The notes beneath the pieces were generated by a model, which was not told the origin of the DNA, searched no databases, and saw nothing but the letters and a program-made list of their open reading frames with translations. A stretch of 64,000 bases of DNA from Flavobacteriales bacterium (GTDB taxonomy: Bacteria; Bacteroidota; Bacteroidia; Flavobacteriales_D; Parvicellaceae). The position numbers and the translations under genes are program-made. Every line of letters starts with the position of its first letter. Positions within the stretch are counted from its first letter, which is position 1. The DNA lies in the NCBI GenBank assembly GCA_020635565.1, contig JACJZN010000007.1, positions 248,001 to 312,000 of the forward strand, given 5' to 3'. Shown piece after piece: positions 43,976-53,500 of this stretch.

Positions 43976-44485
43976 ATGAAAAAGAGTATTGATGAATTGG
44001 TTGAATTAACAGAGTCTTATCATTCGTATTTGTGCTCCTTGGATCAGGATGCGGTTGAGAAAAGCGAAAATGGAAAATGGTCGATCAATGAAGAGATCAT
44101 TCACTTGGTACTTTCAATCTCACCATTGATCAGGGCACTAAAAATGCCAAAATTTCAGATCAAACTTCTTTTTGGAACGGCTAGTCGAGATGTCTATTCC
44201 TTTGAGGAAGTCGAAAAATTGTATCAGGATAAATTGGGCCAAGGTGCAGTAGCTCCGAAGTATTATGAGCCCAAAGAGAATAAGTTCAAAACCTCAAAAG
44301 AACTTTATGATAAGTGGTTAAGTAAGACTCAGGAGTTCCAACAGCTTTTGTCAAAGTGGGATCAAAAGGATTTGGATAAAGTATTGCTTCCTCATCCCTC
44401 TTTAGGTAAATTGACGATTTCAGAGTTGGTACATTTTACCTTGATCCACTCTAAAATGCATTTGCAGAAAACAAAAAAGCCTTGA
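43976..44485 (+). CDS. DinB-superfamily (DUF1569-like) protein
   Basis: 169 residues. This is a four-helix DinB/YfiT-like fold with the expected His positions for a metal site: HSYLCSL at the start, NEEIIHLVLSI in the middle and ELVHFTLIHSKMHLQK at the end. The name refers to the DinB/YfiT metalloenzyme fold, not to DNA polymerase IV. Members include bacillithiol or mycothiol transferases and many of unknown role. It is likely co-transcribed with the TetR gene and could be the detoxifying effector under its control. The stop codon lies inside the terminator hairpin. Confidence 0.8.
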   Translation: MKKSIDELVELTESYHSYLCSLDQDAVEKSENGKWSINEEIIHLVLSISPLIRALKMPKFQIKLLFGTASRDVYSFEEVEKLYQDKLGQGAVAPKYYEPKENKFKTSKELYDKWLSKTQEFQQLLSKWDQKDLDKVLLPHPSLGKLTISELVHFTLIHSKMHLQKTKKP

Positions 44486-44503
44486 ATTAATCAAGGCTTT
44501 TTT
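44473..44503. terminator. Bidirectional intrinsic terminator
   Basis: AAAAAAGCCTTGA-ATTAA-TCAAGGCTTTTTT: a 7-bp GC-containing stem flanked by A6 and T6 runs, lying between two convergent genes. It can stop transcription from both sides and includes the stop codon of the DinB-fold gene. Confidence 0.9.
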
Positions 44504-44524
44504 AGTAAGAATGAACTTCTTTAA

Positions 44525-44941
44525 TTAGAAATATTCGTAGTATGTTTTGTCTCCATCTGCATCTTCCAGACCAAGAGCATTAATTTTCAATTTAATGATC
44601 TTCATTGTTGAAGTTGAAGATACTCCAAAGATCTCATAAGTCATATTCAAAGATGTTTTGTCATCACTGAATTCCCATGTTCCTTCGAATCCTACGTCAA
44701 AAGTCCCATCATAAGCTTTGATAGTACCTCCTTTAACGAATTCGATATATGATCCGTCACTGTCAATAGTAGTCACAACTCCTCCAGAAGTAACAGACTC
44801 AATTGGTCTCCATTTTTGTTGAAGACGACTTTTCTTTGGAAGTAGAGAAAATCCTGGACCTTCTTCATATTTTCCACAAGAAGTTAAAGCAAGACCGCTT
44901 AGTAAAACGGTTAAGATCATTAAAATTGATAACTTTTTCAT
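44525..44941 (-). CDS. Lipocalin-like lipoprotein
   Basis: 138 residues. Signal peptide with lipobox ALTSC (predicted lipidated Cys22) in MKKLSILMILTVLLSGLALT. The mature part begins KYEEGPGFSLLPKKSRLQQK, then W and short beta-strands (GSYIEFVKGGTIKAYDG, GTWEFSDDKTSLNMTYE). This matches a small Bacteroidota lipoprotein family with a lipocalin-like fold that I know only by pattern. Function is unknown; it is probably held in the outer membrane facing the periplasm. It is transcribed alone from a good promoter (44969-45001) toward the shared terminator. Confidence 0.78.
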   Translation of the reverse strand: MKKLSILMILTVLLSGLALTSCGKYEEGPGFSLLPKKSRLQQKWRPIESVTSGGVVTTIDSDGSYIEFVKGGTIKAYDGTFDVGFEGTWEFSDDKTSLNMTYEIFGVSSTSTMKIIKLKINALGLEDADGDKTYYEYF

Positions 44942-44968
44942 TTTGATTTATTTAGGTTTTTGGTGTTA

Positions 44969-45001
44969 CAAATGTAATACAGTTTTAGGCTTTCAGTTCA
45001 A
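44969..45001 (-). promoter_or_regulatory. Promoter of the lipoprotein gene (TTG-n22-TACATTTG)
   Basis: On the minus strand TTG (45001-44999) and a full TAnnTTTG box TACATTTG (44976-44969) are 22 bases apart, with a leader of about 23 bases. Confidence 0.5.
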
Positions 45002-45022
45002 ATAAAGTCAATTAATATTCAT

Positions 45023-47119
45023 TTAGTAATTTAAAATATCTTCAATTTTTGCAGCAACTTTTTCTCCATTTGGTAATAGCGTTGCTTCCAAAGTAGAGTT
45101 TAGCGGTATAGCTGGTGTATCAACCGAACCAACGATCTCAACAGGAGCATCAAGGTATTTGAAACAGTTCTTTTGAATTCTGGCCACTAATCCCAATGAG
45201 AAGCTGCACTCCACAGATTCTTCCGTTACAATTAGTACTTTACTATGTTTCTTTGCGGCCATATACATGGCTTCTTCATCAATTGGATTTAAGGTTCTTA
45301 GGTCGATGATCTCCACCTGTCCTTTGAATTGCTTTTCAGCTTCCAATGTCCAGTAAACGCCTCTACCATAGGTGATCACAGCAACAGATTCTCCGTTGGA
45401 GATAAATTCTTCCTCTGCTTCAAGCACGGTTCTCGCTTTCCCAAATGGAATTACGTACTCAGCATCAGGCTCAATAGTTTTTGCGCCTTCAGTTCCTTTG
45501 ATCTTGCTCCAATAAAGTCCCTTATGTTCGAAGATCACTACGGGATTTGGATCATAATAAGCTGATTTTAGTAGTCCTTTTAGATCAGCTCCTGTACTTG
45601 GATAAGCAACTTTTACTCCTCTGATATTCGTCACGACAGATTCTACACTGCTTGAATGGTAGGGTCCACCTGAACCGTAAGCTCCAATTGGAACTCTAAG
45701 GATCATACTCACAGGCCATTTGCCATTACTTAAATAATAAGATCTGCTTACTTCAGTAAATAATTGGTTTAATCCCGGCCAAATGTAGTCGGCAAACTGA
45801 ACTTCAACGATAGGTTTTAAACCAACAGCCGACATGCCTACTGTAGAACCAATGATGAAAGCTTCCTGAATAGGAGTATTAAAAACTCTATTATCTCCAA
45901 ATTTCTGAGCTAATGTAGCTGCTTCCCTGAAAACTCCGCCCAATCGTTTGCCGACATCCTGTCCGTAAAGCAAACACTCAGGATGCTCTTCCATTAATTC
46001 ACGAATGGCAAATAGCGCAGAGTCAACCATAACTGTTGCTTCTTTTCCTGAAGGAGCTCTTTCACCTTTTTCTTCAGTTATAGGAGTTGGGGCAAAAATA
46101 TAATCTGTCAGATCCTCTGGTTTGGGATCTTCTTCTTCTAATGCTTTTTGATAGTCTGCAGCAACCAATGCCTTTGCTTCAATTTCCATTGCCTCGAGAT
46201 CAGCCTCCGAAAATCCGGCATCTATCATTTGAGCTTTTAATACAGGGAATGGATCTCTTGACTTTGCTTCTTCGAGATCATCTCTATACCATTCCATTCG
46301 AACTCCGGAGGTATGGTGATTTAACAATGGAACTTTAGCATGAATCAGGAAGGGTCTTCTTTCTTTTCTGACAGTACCAATAACTTCATTCAGACATTCA
46401 TAAGATTCAATGAAATTCGCTCCATCGATTGTTCTAACTTCCAATCCATTGAATCCCTGAGCAAAGAAAGTCATATCCTGAGCTCTTATTTCATCTGCAC
46501 TCGCTGAAATATCCCAGTTATTATCTTGTACAAAATAGATTATAGGCAGTTGCTTCAAAACGGCCATTTGTAAAGCTTCGGATACTTCACCCTCAGTGCA
46601 GGAAGCATCTCCCAAAGAACAAACAACTACTGGCTTGTCTTCTAAATCACCGTCTAACCCTTGTAGTTCTCTGTATTGAACACCCATGGCAACTCCAGTA
46701 GTTGGAATGGCCTGCATACCTGTTGCTGAACTTTGATGAGGGATTTTAGGCATGTCCGCTCTGTTTAAGCTTGGGTGCGAGTAGTAGGTTCTTCCACCAG
46801 AAAAAATATCGGTTCGTTTAGCTAAAACCTGCAACATTAATTCAAATGGCGTAATTCCAATTCCCAGAAGGATACTATCATCTCGATAATAGGGAGCAAC
46901 AAAATCCTGAGGTTTCAACTGCATTCCAAGTGCTAGTTGAACTGCCTCATGTCCCCTGGAGGTTGCATGAACATATTTCGCTGTGATTGCTTTATTTTCT
47001 TCGTAGAGTTCTGTCAATGCCTTTGCTGTAGACATTAATTCAAAAGCTCTTTTAAGCGTTTCTTTGGAGGGAGTAGCACTAATCTTTGACTTTTTCATTG
47101 AAGCCGTTGAGGTTGCCAT
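45023..47119 (-). CDS. Fused alpha/beta E1 component of a branched-chain 2-oxoacid dehydrogenase
   Basis: 698 residues. The N-terminal half is an E1-alpha domain with the thiamine-diphosphate motif GDASCTEGEVSEALQMAV…DNNWDIS (about 165-203) and the conserved HATSRGHEAVQLALG. From about residue 355 an E1-beta (transketolase-like) domain follows (GQDVGKRLGGVFREA, NTPIQEAFIIGSTVGMSAVG, RVPIGAYGSGGPYHSS), then the C-terminal transketolase domain. Separate genes encode alpha and beta in many bacteria; the fusion is usual in Bacteroidota. It feeds 2-oxoisovalerate-type acids to lipoamide E2, giving branched-chain acyl-CoA for iso-fatty acids. No E2 or E3 is nearby. The upstream 185 bases (47120-47304) show no clear promoter. 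Confidence 0.92.
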   Translation of the reverse strand: MATSTASMKKSKISATPSKETLKRAFELMSTAKALTELYEENKAITAKYVHATSRGHEAVQLALGMQLKPQDFVAPYYRDDSILLGIGITPFELMLQVLAKRTDIFSGGRTYYSHPSLNRADMPKIPHQSSATGMQAIPTTGVAMGVQYRELQGLDGDLEDKPVVVCSLGDASCTEGEVSEALQMAVLKQLPIIYFVQDNNWDISASADEIRAQDMTFFAQGFNGLEVRTIDGANFIESYECLNEVIGTVRKERRPFLIHAKVPLLNHHTSGVRMEWYRDDLEEAKSRDPFPVLKAQMIDAGFSEADLEAMEIEAKALVAADYQKALEEEDPKPEDLTDYIFAPTPITEEKGERAPSGKEATVMVDSALFAIRELMEEHPECLLYGQDVGKRLGGVFREAATLAQKFGDNRVFNTPIQEAFIIGSTVGMSAVGLKPIVEVQFADYIWPGLNQLFTEVSRSYYLSNGKWPVSMILRVPIGAYGSGGPYHSSSVESVVTNIRGVKVAYPSTGADLKGLLKSAYYDPNPVVIFEHKGLYWSKIKGTEGAKTIEPDAEYVIPFGKARTVLEAEEEFISNGESVAVITYGRGVYWTLEAEKQFKGQVEIIDLRTLNPIDEEAMYMAAKKHSKVLIVTEESVECSFSLGLVARIQKNCFKYLDAPVEIVGSVDTPAIPLNSTLEATLLPNGEKVAAKIEDILNY

Positions 47120-47304
47120 TTGTTTTGAGTTTTGTTTCTAAAACAATTAATTATTGTGCAATTTACTAAAAAATAAGTTTGATGTTTGGTGCTTTTCGAA
47201 AAAAGCGAAACGAAAAATCAGTATTTAAACGATTGCTTTAATTAAAATAATTCCATGAAATATTATTTTACCATACAAAAGGCAATTGTCAAATGAACTT
47301 ATTA

Positions 47305-49569
47305 CTAATCTAAGATAAATTTCCCGATCCTTGAATGTTTGTAAGTATTGGCTTTCAGATAGTATGAACCGCAACTTATTCCATCCAGATCCAAAGTCAC
47401 CGAATGATATCCTGCAGGAAGCGCGACCAGATTCTTAGAGAGTACGTTCTGGCCTAAAGCATTTACCATGCTAAATTCAACATCACTTTCTTCTTCCAGA
47501 TTGAGCTGGATAGTTATGGTTTCGTTTTCTGAAGCGGCAGGATTCGGGTAAATTAAAAGTTGATCAAATTCGATTGTGTTAGAAATTAATTGATCTACTA
47601 CTTCGATTTCTCCTTGGTAAGGAGTGTAATTGTAAGCAGTAGCAACCACGTCAATACTATCCATTGAAGCTACTCCATTAGCTATAGATATTGTTGTCTG
47701 ACCTCCGTTAATAATTCCTGTTCCAAGAAGATTTCCGTTCTGAGATATTGCAATAGTAGCCTCCTCAACGTTACAATTTACTACAATTTCAGTTTCACCA
47801 AGCTCTACTTGTCCAACATGGGTTGCTGACAGGAAAACGGGATCAGCAGTTCGAATCATAACACTGGGGTCTCCAAAGAAAACCCAAGTTTCCATAACTT
47901 CTTTTCCGGAATTACCATAGGAGTCCATCATTTCCATTTGAGCATTGTAGAATAGTCCACCAGTTGTATATTTCTTGTTATTGGCATAGCTTTCTACTAG
48001 AATGTCAACTATTGCATCTTGAGTTGCCATTGGGGGAGCCCAGGCCATTAGAATCGAAGATCCTGCTGCCATGATAGCACCAGTTGGACCATTAGCATTA
48101 TTGGCTCTCTGCCAGGCTTCTGAAATGCAAGTTCCAGAAGTAAAAGTTCCATTATTACAAGCAACAGAAACCACATAAGGATATTTACCATTGTTTGTAG
48201 CGGCATTAACGTGGTTTGATGAAAAATTCCCCGTTACACATACGTTTTGAGCTCCATGACCGGTGTAGTTAAACAAGGTAACTCCTTCATTCACTTTAGT
48301 ACTGATTTCAGAGGAGTTTGGGTCACCGTTATTGTCTGCTACCCCATGACTTCCATCATAGAATTCGTAAACATCTGTGAAGCCATAGTTAATCAGGTTA
48401 GTACGGATATTTCTTAAGTGCTGCCAATCTGCTTCTCCGTTATCGCCATAGCCAGCTCCTTCGTCAGATCCAACACCAATAGCTTTTAAATACCAATCTC
48501 CGTTCATAGGAGTTATTTCGTATTCATTATTTCTTTGGAGCATTGTGGCTAATTCTGTTGAGTTGTTAGCTGAATAACGCCCCACAAAAATCTCAGGATA
48601 GTGATCGTTCCCACTTAATAGAGTGTACTTACTGTCTGACCATTTTGTTTCTGAACTTGTTGAACCTGCATTGTAGGTGTTGATTTGTCCATGATCTCCA
48701 ACTAACAACAAGAAAGTTAATTCAGGGTGATTATTGTAATAATCTTGTACATAGTTGAAGATTTGGGTCTCATTATTTCCTATTGTACTGATACCTATCA
48801 TCTCTGTAGGAATCCCCTTTTTGATCTTCCAATTCACAAAACCTTCCATTTCAGTCATGAGCACATCATCTGCAATAATTAGCATTGATCCAGTCTCTTC
48901 TAGGGGAGTGTATTTTGATTGATTATGATTGATGAAATGTCTTTCTACTCCATTCTGGAATGGTGTTGTTAAGATTTCTTTCGAATTAACAACCTCGTTG
49001 ATACCTTCATGTTTACTGTCAGTAGTTACAGTAAAAACGACTTTTGAATAGACTCTTAATGTTTTTGTAATCGGGTTATACTGGAAGGGGGTTACTTGAA
49101 CAGCAACGCCTCTTATTCCTCTCAAAATATATGGATCATTGTTTGCTACTAAATTCTCTGGATAAAAGGCATCTACGTTATATATTGGCCCCTGACTTAA
49201 GGCAATTGTCGTAGGATCGATATTCCTGTAGAGGTTCCCTTTACTTGGTGCAATTTGGATGTCTGTATATTCTGTGAAGTTTGAGTTTTGCTCATCTATA
49301 ACTAGTTTCCCTTGATTCGGGATGATTACAGATCCAGTAAAATAGGGGAGGTTTGGGTATCCCTCTTTCAATGAACCAAACGCATTTTCCGATATTATTG
49401 CATCATAAGTAGTTCCTTGTTCTGTGAATTCGTTGAGCGTAAAGTCTGTTAATTCAAATTCAACTTCGATGCTGTTTGATTTCTGCATTCTGAGTTTAAA
49501 TTCATTCGCAGCAAAAGTTGTCAATGATGAAGAAAGAACAAGTGCTAGTAGTAGCCAAAAGTTTCTCAT
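47305..49569 (-). CDS. Gingipain-like C25 cysteine peptidase with T9SS type A sorting domain
   Basis: 754 residues from ATG 49569, preferred over GTG 49590 because the signal peptide then starts MRNFWLLLALVLSSS. A C25 propeptide-like domain (about 20-200) is followed by the catalytic domain: SMLIIADDVLMTEMEGFVNW, LTFLLLVGDHGQI, catalytic His in NYTGHGAQN (about 435) and Cys in VSVACNNGTFTSGTC (about 473), IMAAGSSILMAWAPP. An Ig-like domain and a type A sorting domain (LIYPNPAASENETI, VEFSMVNALGQNV) complete it. Gingipains are Arg- or Lys-specific surface proteases of the T9SS model Porphyromonas; the same fold includes the T9SS sortase PorU. The sorting domain at its end makes an exported protease more likely than PorU. 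Confidence 0.9.
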   Translation of the reverse strand: MRNFWLLLALVLSSSLTTFAANEFKLRMQKSNSIEVEFELTDFTLNEFTEQGTTYDAIISENAFGSLKEGYPNLPYFTGSVIIPNQGKLVIDEQNSNFTEYTDIQIAPSKGNLYRNIDPTTIALSQGPIYNVDAFYPENLVANNDPYILRGIRGVAVQVTPFQYNPITKTLRVYSKVVFTVTTDSKHEGINEVVNSKEILTTPFQNGVERHFINHNQSKYTPLEETGSMLIIADDVLMTEMEGFVNWKIKKGIPTEMIGISTIGNNETQIFNYVQDYYNNHPELTFLLLVGDHGQINTYNAGSTSSETKWSDSKYTLLSGNDHYPEIFVGRYSANNSTELATMLQRNNEYEITPMNGDWYLKAIGVGSDEGAGYGDNGEADWQHLRNIRTNLINYGFTDVYEFYDGSHGVADNNGDPNSSEISTKVNEGVTLFNYTGHGAQNVCVTGNFSSNHVNAATNNGKYPYVVSVACNNGTFTSGTCISEAWQRANNANGPTGAIMAAGSSILMAWAPPMATQDAIVDILVESYANNKKYTTGGLFYNAQMEMMDSYGNSGKEVMETWVFFGDPSVMIRTADPVFLSATHVGQVELGETEIVVNCNVEEATIAISQNGNLLGTGIINGGQTTISIANGVASMDSIDVVATAYNYTPYQGEIEVVDQLISNTIEFDQLLIYPNPAASENETITIQLNLEEESDVEFSMVNALGQNVLSKNLVALPAGYHSVTLDLDGISCGSYYLKANTYKHSRIGKFILD

Positions 49570-49651
49570 AGTTAAAGAATTATGTTTCACAAGTTACGAA
49601 AAAACATCGTTACTTGTACTTTCAATAACTCTACCTTATGTTCTTGGTTGC

Positions 49652-50053
49652 TTAGGAGAGAAGAATTTGGGATAATTCGGCACGAATGGCTTCTGGAATT
49701 GGGTGTTTTATTTCATTCAAATAATCGTAAACTACGATAACATCTGAGGCTTGTGCACACAACTCATTATGATCATTATAGAACTGATGTTGAATGATGA
49801 AACTGGTGTTTTTTATTTCTTTGATCGTGGATTTTATGATCACATTTCCGGGATAGTTTAGCTCCTTTTTGAAATCACATTCAGTATGAGCTAAAGTGGG
49901 TCCAACTCCAGTTTCTGAAAAGGACTTTTGTAATCCAACTTTTTCAAGAATGTTAATTCGGTTTGCCTGCGCAAATTTGAAATAGGAGACATTGTTGATA
50001 TGTTGAAACATATCCATTTCACTCCAATCCAGTCTGATTTTTAGTTCGAGCAT
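49652..50053 (-). CDS. Hotdog-fold acyl-CoA thioesterase (YbgC/4HBT type)
   Basis: 133 residues. The 4-hydroxybenzoyl-CoA-thioesterase-like signature is clear: IRLDWSEMDMFQHINNVSYF with the catalytic Asp and the HINN stretch, then FKKELNYPGNVIIKSTIKE and ASDVIVVYDYLN. It is a cytoplasmic enzyme that cleaves acyl-CoA, with substrate unknown. A full TAGCTTTG box at 50069-50076 on the minus strand gives a leader of about 15 bases; no good -33 is seen. It stands apart from the C25 peptidase gene and is probably monocistronic. Confidence 0.9.
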   Translation of the reverse strand: MLELKIRLDWSEMDMFQHINNVSYFKFAQANRINILEKVGLQKSFSETGVGPTLAHTECDFKKELNYPGNVIIKSTIKEIKNTSFIIQHQFYNDHNELCAQASDVIVVYDYLNEIKHPIPEAIRAELSQILLS

Positions 50054-50068
50054 TTATTAGGTTTTTCG

Positions 50069-50076
50069 CAAAGCTA
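50069..50076 (-). promoter_or_regulatory. -7 box TAGCTTTG of the thioesterase gene
   Basis: This is a full TAnnTTTG match on the minus strand, 15 bases before the ATG at 50053. Confidence 0.35.
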
Positions 50077-50148
50077 GTTAAAGTTGTTTTATGACATAAA
50101 TCATTTATTGTAGGAACAATTATCAGCTAAGATGTGTTACATGTAAAA

Positions 50149-50156
50149 TACTTTTG
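50149..50156 (+). promoter_or_regulatory. -7 box TACTTTTG of the DUF2892 gene
   Basis: This is a full TAnnTTTG match, 22 bases before ATG 50179. The -33 region is weak. Confidence 0.35.
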
Positions 50157-50178
50157 ATTAAAATAAAATTTATCAACT

Positions 50179-50382
50179 ATGAAAAAGAATATGGGTATGG
50201 CAGATAGAGTGATCAGAGTGATCATTGCTGCGGTTTTTGCTGTTTTATATTTTATGAATATCGTTCCGGGTACCCTTGGTTTAGTGTTGGTGATCCTTGG
50301 AGGAGTATTCCTGTTAACTAGTATTATTAGTTTTTGTCCACTTTATCTTCCTTTTGGAATCAAGACTTGTAAGTCAAAATAA
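50179..50382 (+). CDS. DUF2892 (YgaP-type) small membrane protein
   Basis: 67 residues. Two closely spaced hydrophobic helices (VIRVIIAAVFAVLYFMNIVP and GLVLVILGGVFLLTSIISF) are followed by the typical tail CPLYLPFGIKTC. The opening NMGMADRVIRV is the family start. DUF2892 domains occur alone or at the end of rhodaneses such as YgaP, and probably form a helical hairpin in the inner membrane. The two Cys near the C-terminus (CPLY, KTC) are conserved in the family and may be involved in sulphur or redox chemistry. It is monocistronic. Confidence 0.9.
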   Translation: MKKNMGMADRVIRVIIAAVFAVLYFMNIVPGTLGLVLVILGGVFLLTSIISFCPLYLPFGIKTCKSK

Positions 50383-50443
50383 AAATTTGGTCTGATCTGT
50401 AAAGTTTTCAACAGGTCTCCATCCCTTTTGTTTCCTGCAAAAA

Positions 50444-50460
50444 TGTTACAAAACGTAACA
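50444..50460. promoter_or_regulatory. Inverted repeat TGTTAC-n5-GTAACA upstream of the translesion polymerase operon
   Basis: A perfect 6-bp inverted repeat with a 5-bp centre. Its right arm is part of a CGTAAC half-site repeated 11 bp later in the adjacent operator, so it may be a second, variant binding site; the centres are 20 bp apart. Confidence 0.5.
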
Positions 50461-50464
50461 AAAA

Positions 50465-50479
50465 CGTAATTATTTTACG
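50465..50479. promoter_or_regulatory. Putative damage-regulon operator CGTAA-n5-TTACG upstream of dnaE2-dinB
   Basis: This perfect inverted repeat, CGTAA TTATT TTACG, is identical in arms and spacing to the one before radA at 56994-57008. It lies upstream of the predicted -33/-7 elements at 50491-50521. I propose a shared repressor or activator of DNA-damage genes. Confidence 0.55.
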
Positions 50480-50490
50480 AAGTGAGGTGC

Positions 50491-50521
50491 TTGCTTTGAA
50501 GTCAGTAATCATCTACTTTTA
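50491..50521 (+). promoter_or_regulatory. Promoter of the dnaE2-dinB operon (TTG-n20-TACTTTTA)
   Basis: TTG (50491-50493) and TACTTTTA (50514-50521; one base from TAnnTTTG) are 20 bases apart. The leader before ATG 50576 would be about 50 bases. Confidence 0.45.
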
Positions 50522-50575
50522 GATCAGTTTAAGCTCCAATTATTAGCTGTTTAAAAGTAGAAATAAAGCACCTTT

Positions 50576-53500
50576 ATGTACGTCAATACGCACACCTATT
50601 ACAGTTTGCGATACGGGACGCTCAGCCCCCATCGTCTCCTGCAACTGGCTCAACAGGCCGGAGTGGAAGTGTTGGCAATTACAGATATCAATAACACCTC
50701 AATTTCCCTGGAGGTAATGCGACTTGGGTCGAAGTACAATGTAAAAGTTGTTCCAGGTATTGATTTCAGAAATGGTGTCAAGCAATTATTCATCGCTATT
50801 CCTGAGAATAATATGGGTTTTCAGGAGATCAATGAATATCTCACTCCTTTTCTTCAGAATAAAACAAAAGTAGATGGAGGAATTTTGGAACTTCCTGAGA
50901 AAGCTCCTTTATTTGAAAATGTGAAGGTGATTTATCCCTATCAAAAAGGGAAGAATTTTGACCTAAAGCCTTTTGAATTTATAGGTATATCACCTTCAGA
51001 TCTTGACTATATAAGGATCAAAAAAGTCGATGTTTCTAGAGGAGTAATATTACAAACGGTTACGTTTCAAAACAAAAAGGATTTCAATGCTCACCGACTG
51101 TTAAGAGCAATCGACAAGAACATTTTACTGAGTAAACTACCACTCACAGAGCAGGGAGAACTCCATCATCGGATGATCCCAGTGGAGCAATTATTAAAGA
51201 TCTATGAGGATTATCCAGAAGTGATCGAGAATACCAAACGGGTACTACAGAGTTCTGTGGAATTTGATCTTTCTGATACGGCAGAACCTCAGAATCAAAA
51301 ATGCTATGGAGCTAGTGAGGATGAGGATGAAGAATTATTACTCAAGCTTTGTAAGGAAGGAATCAGTTATCGTTACGATGAGGTGACTCCAGAGATCACG
51401 GCTCGTTTACAAAAGGAAGTAGATACCATTAAAAAGATGGGATTCATTTCTTATTTTTTGATCAACTGGGATATTGTGAGTTATGCACGCTCTAAAGGAT
51501 ATTACTATGTGGGAAGAGGAAGTGGCGCCAATTCCTTGGTGGCTTATCTCCTTCGAATTACTGACGTTGATCCCATCGAACTGGATCTGTATTTCGAGCG
51601 GTTCATTAACCTTTATCGAGTGAATCCTCCGGATTTTGATATCGATTTTTCATGGAGAGATCGCGATGATGTGACGCGTTATATCTTCGAACGATTCAAG
51701 CATGTAGCACTCGTAGCCACATTTAATACCTTTCAGTCTCGTTCTGTAAGAAGGGAATTAGGAAAGGTGTTTGGCCTACCCAAAATGGAGATCGATAAGC
51801 TGACCAAGGACAGCCTACAACCTTGGGAATATAGTGAGTTATCTAGCCTCGTTTTAAAGTATAGCAATTACATTCATGGCTTCCCAAGCCATCTGAGTAT
51901 TCATGCAAGTGGGATCTTGATCTCTGAGAAACCGATCAGTTATTTTACACCCACCTTCATGCCTCCAAAAGGATATCCTACTATTCAGTTTGACATGCAC
52001 ATTGCTGAAGATGTGGGACTTTACAAGTTTGATATTCTAAGTCAAAGAGGATTAGGCAAGATCAAGGATGCCTTACTGATTATTAAGGAAAATGGAAATC
52101 TACAAGCAGAAATTGATGTCCATAATATGTTGCATTTAAAGCGAGACGAACGTATCAAGCAGATGCTTCGGAATGCCGATGCCATAGGTTGTTTTTATGT
52201 GGAATCTCCAGCCATGCGAATGTTACTCAGAAAATTGCAGGTGGAGGATTATTTGGGTTTGGTAGCTGCCAGTTCGGTGATCCGACCAGGAGTTGCGCAA
52301 TCCGGAATGATGGGAACTTATATTGAGCGTTGCAGAATCCCTGAAAAACGGAAAGAAGCTCATCCGGTTCTGATGCAACTCATGCCTGAAACGTATGGTG
52401 TGATGGTTTACCAAGAAGATGTGATCAAAGTGGCTCATCATTTTGCAGGACTCACCTTGGGAGAAGCGGATAAAATGAGAAGAGGAATGTCTGGAAAATA
52501 TCGTTCCAGAGAAGAGTTCGAACAGATCAAACAGAAGTTCTTTGACAATTGTATTTACGAAAAAGGACATGATAGGGAGCTGACGGCTGAAGTTTGGAGA
52601 CAAACAGAGAGTTTTGCCGGTTATGCTTTTGCAAAAGGGCACTCAGCTTCTTATGCCGTGGAGAGTTACCAGAGTCTTTACTTGAAAGCCTATTACCCAT
52701 TAGAATATATGGTGGCTACGATCAATAATTATGGTGGGTTTTACAGAACAGAATTATATGCTCATGAAGCACGTTTGCATGGAGGGAATATCCATCCACC
52801 TTGTATCAATAGAAGTACTTATCATACCCGATTGGAAGGAAAGGATATCTACTTAGGTTATCATTTGTTGCACTCTTTTGATATTAAAACAGCTGGATTG
52901 ATCGAGCAAGAAAGGAATCGTTATGGAGCATTTAAATCGTTTAATGACTTCATCGACAGAGTGCCAATTTCTTTGGAGCAGGTGGCGATATTGATTAGGG
53001 TTAATGCGTTTCGTTTTTCTGGAATTGGCAAGCGAACCTTGTTATGGGAAGCGCATTTCAAATTGGAAAAGAATTCATCCAAAACTTCTGAAACGATCTT
53101 ACGTGATTTATTCAAGATTGAGCGTCCAGACTATCAGATCCCTCAGCTGGAAAACTCCTGGCAGGAAGATGCTTTTGATCAAATGGAATTAATAGGGTTT
53201 CCATTGTATTCTCCCTTCCATCTAATGGTAGAAGAATATGAAGAAAGGGTTTTTATCCCGGTTAAAGATCTTTCTAAATACATTGATCAGGTGGTTTGGG
53301 TGAGAGGGTATCTAATTCATCGTAAACGAACGGCAACCAAGAAAGGAGAGCAAATGTTTTTTGGAACTTTCTTGGATGAGAATGGAGAATGGTTGGATAC
53401 GGTTCATTTTCCTCAGATTGCCAAAGCATATCCGTTCAGAGGTCCCGGTATATATGAAGTGAAAGGAAAGGTAATAGAAGATTTTGGTTGTTATTCGGTA

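Noticed and set aside
52223..52642. 139-codon open frame antisense to the DnaE2-like gene
   Set aside because: No domain, and it sits within the conserved polymerase region of the sense gene.
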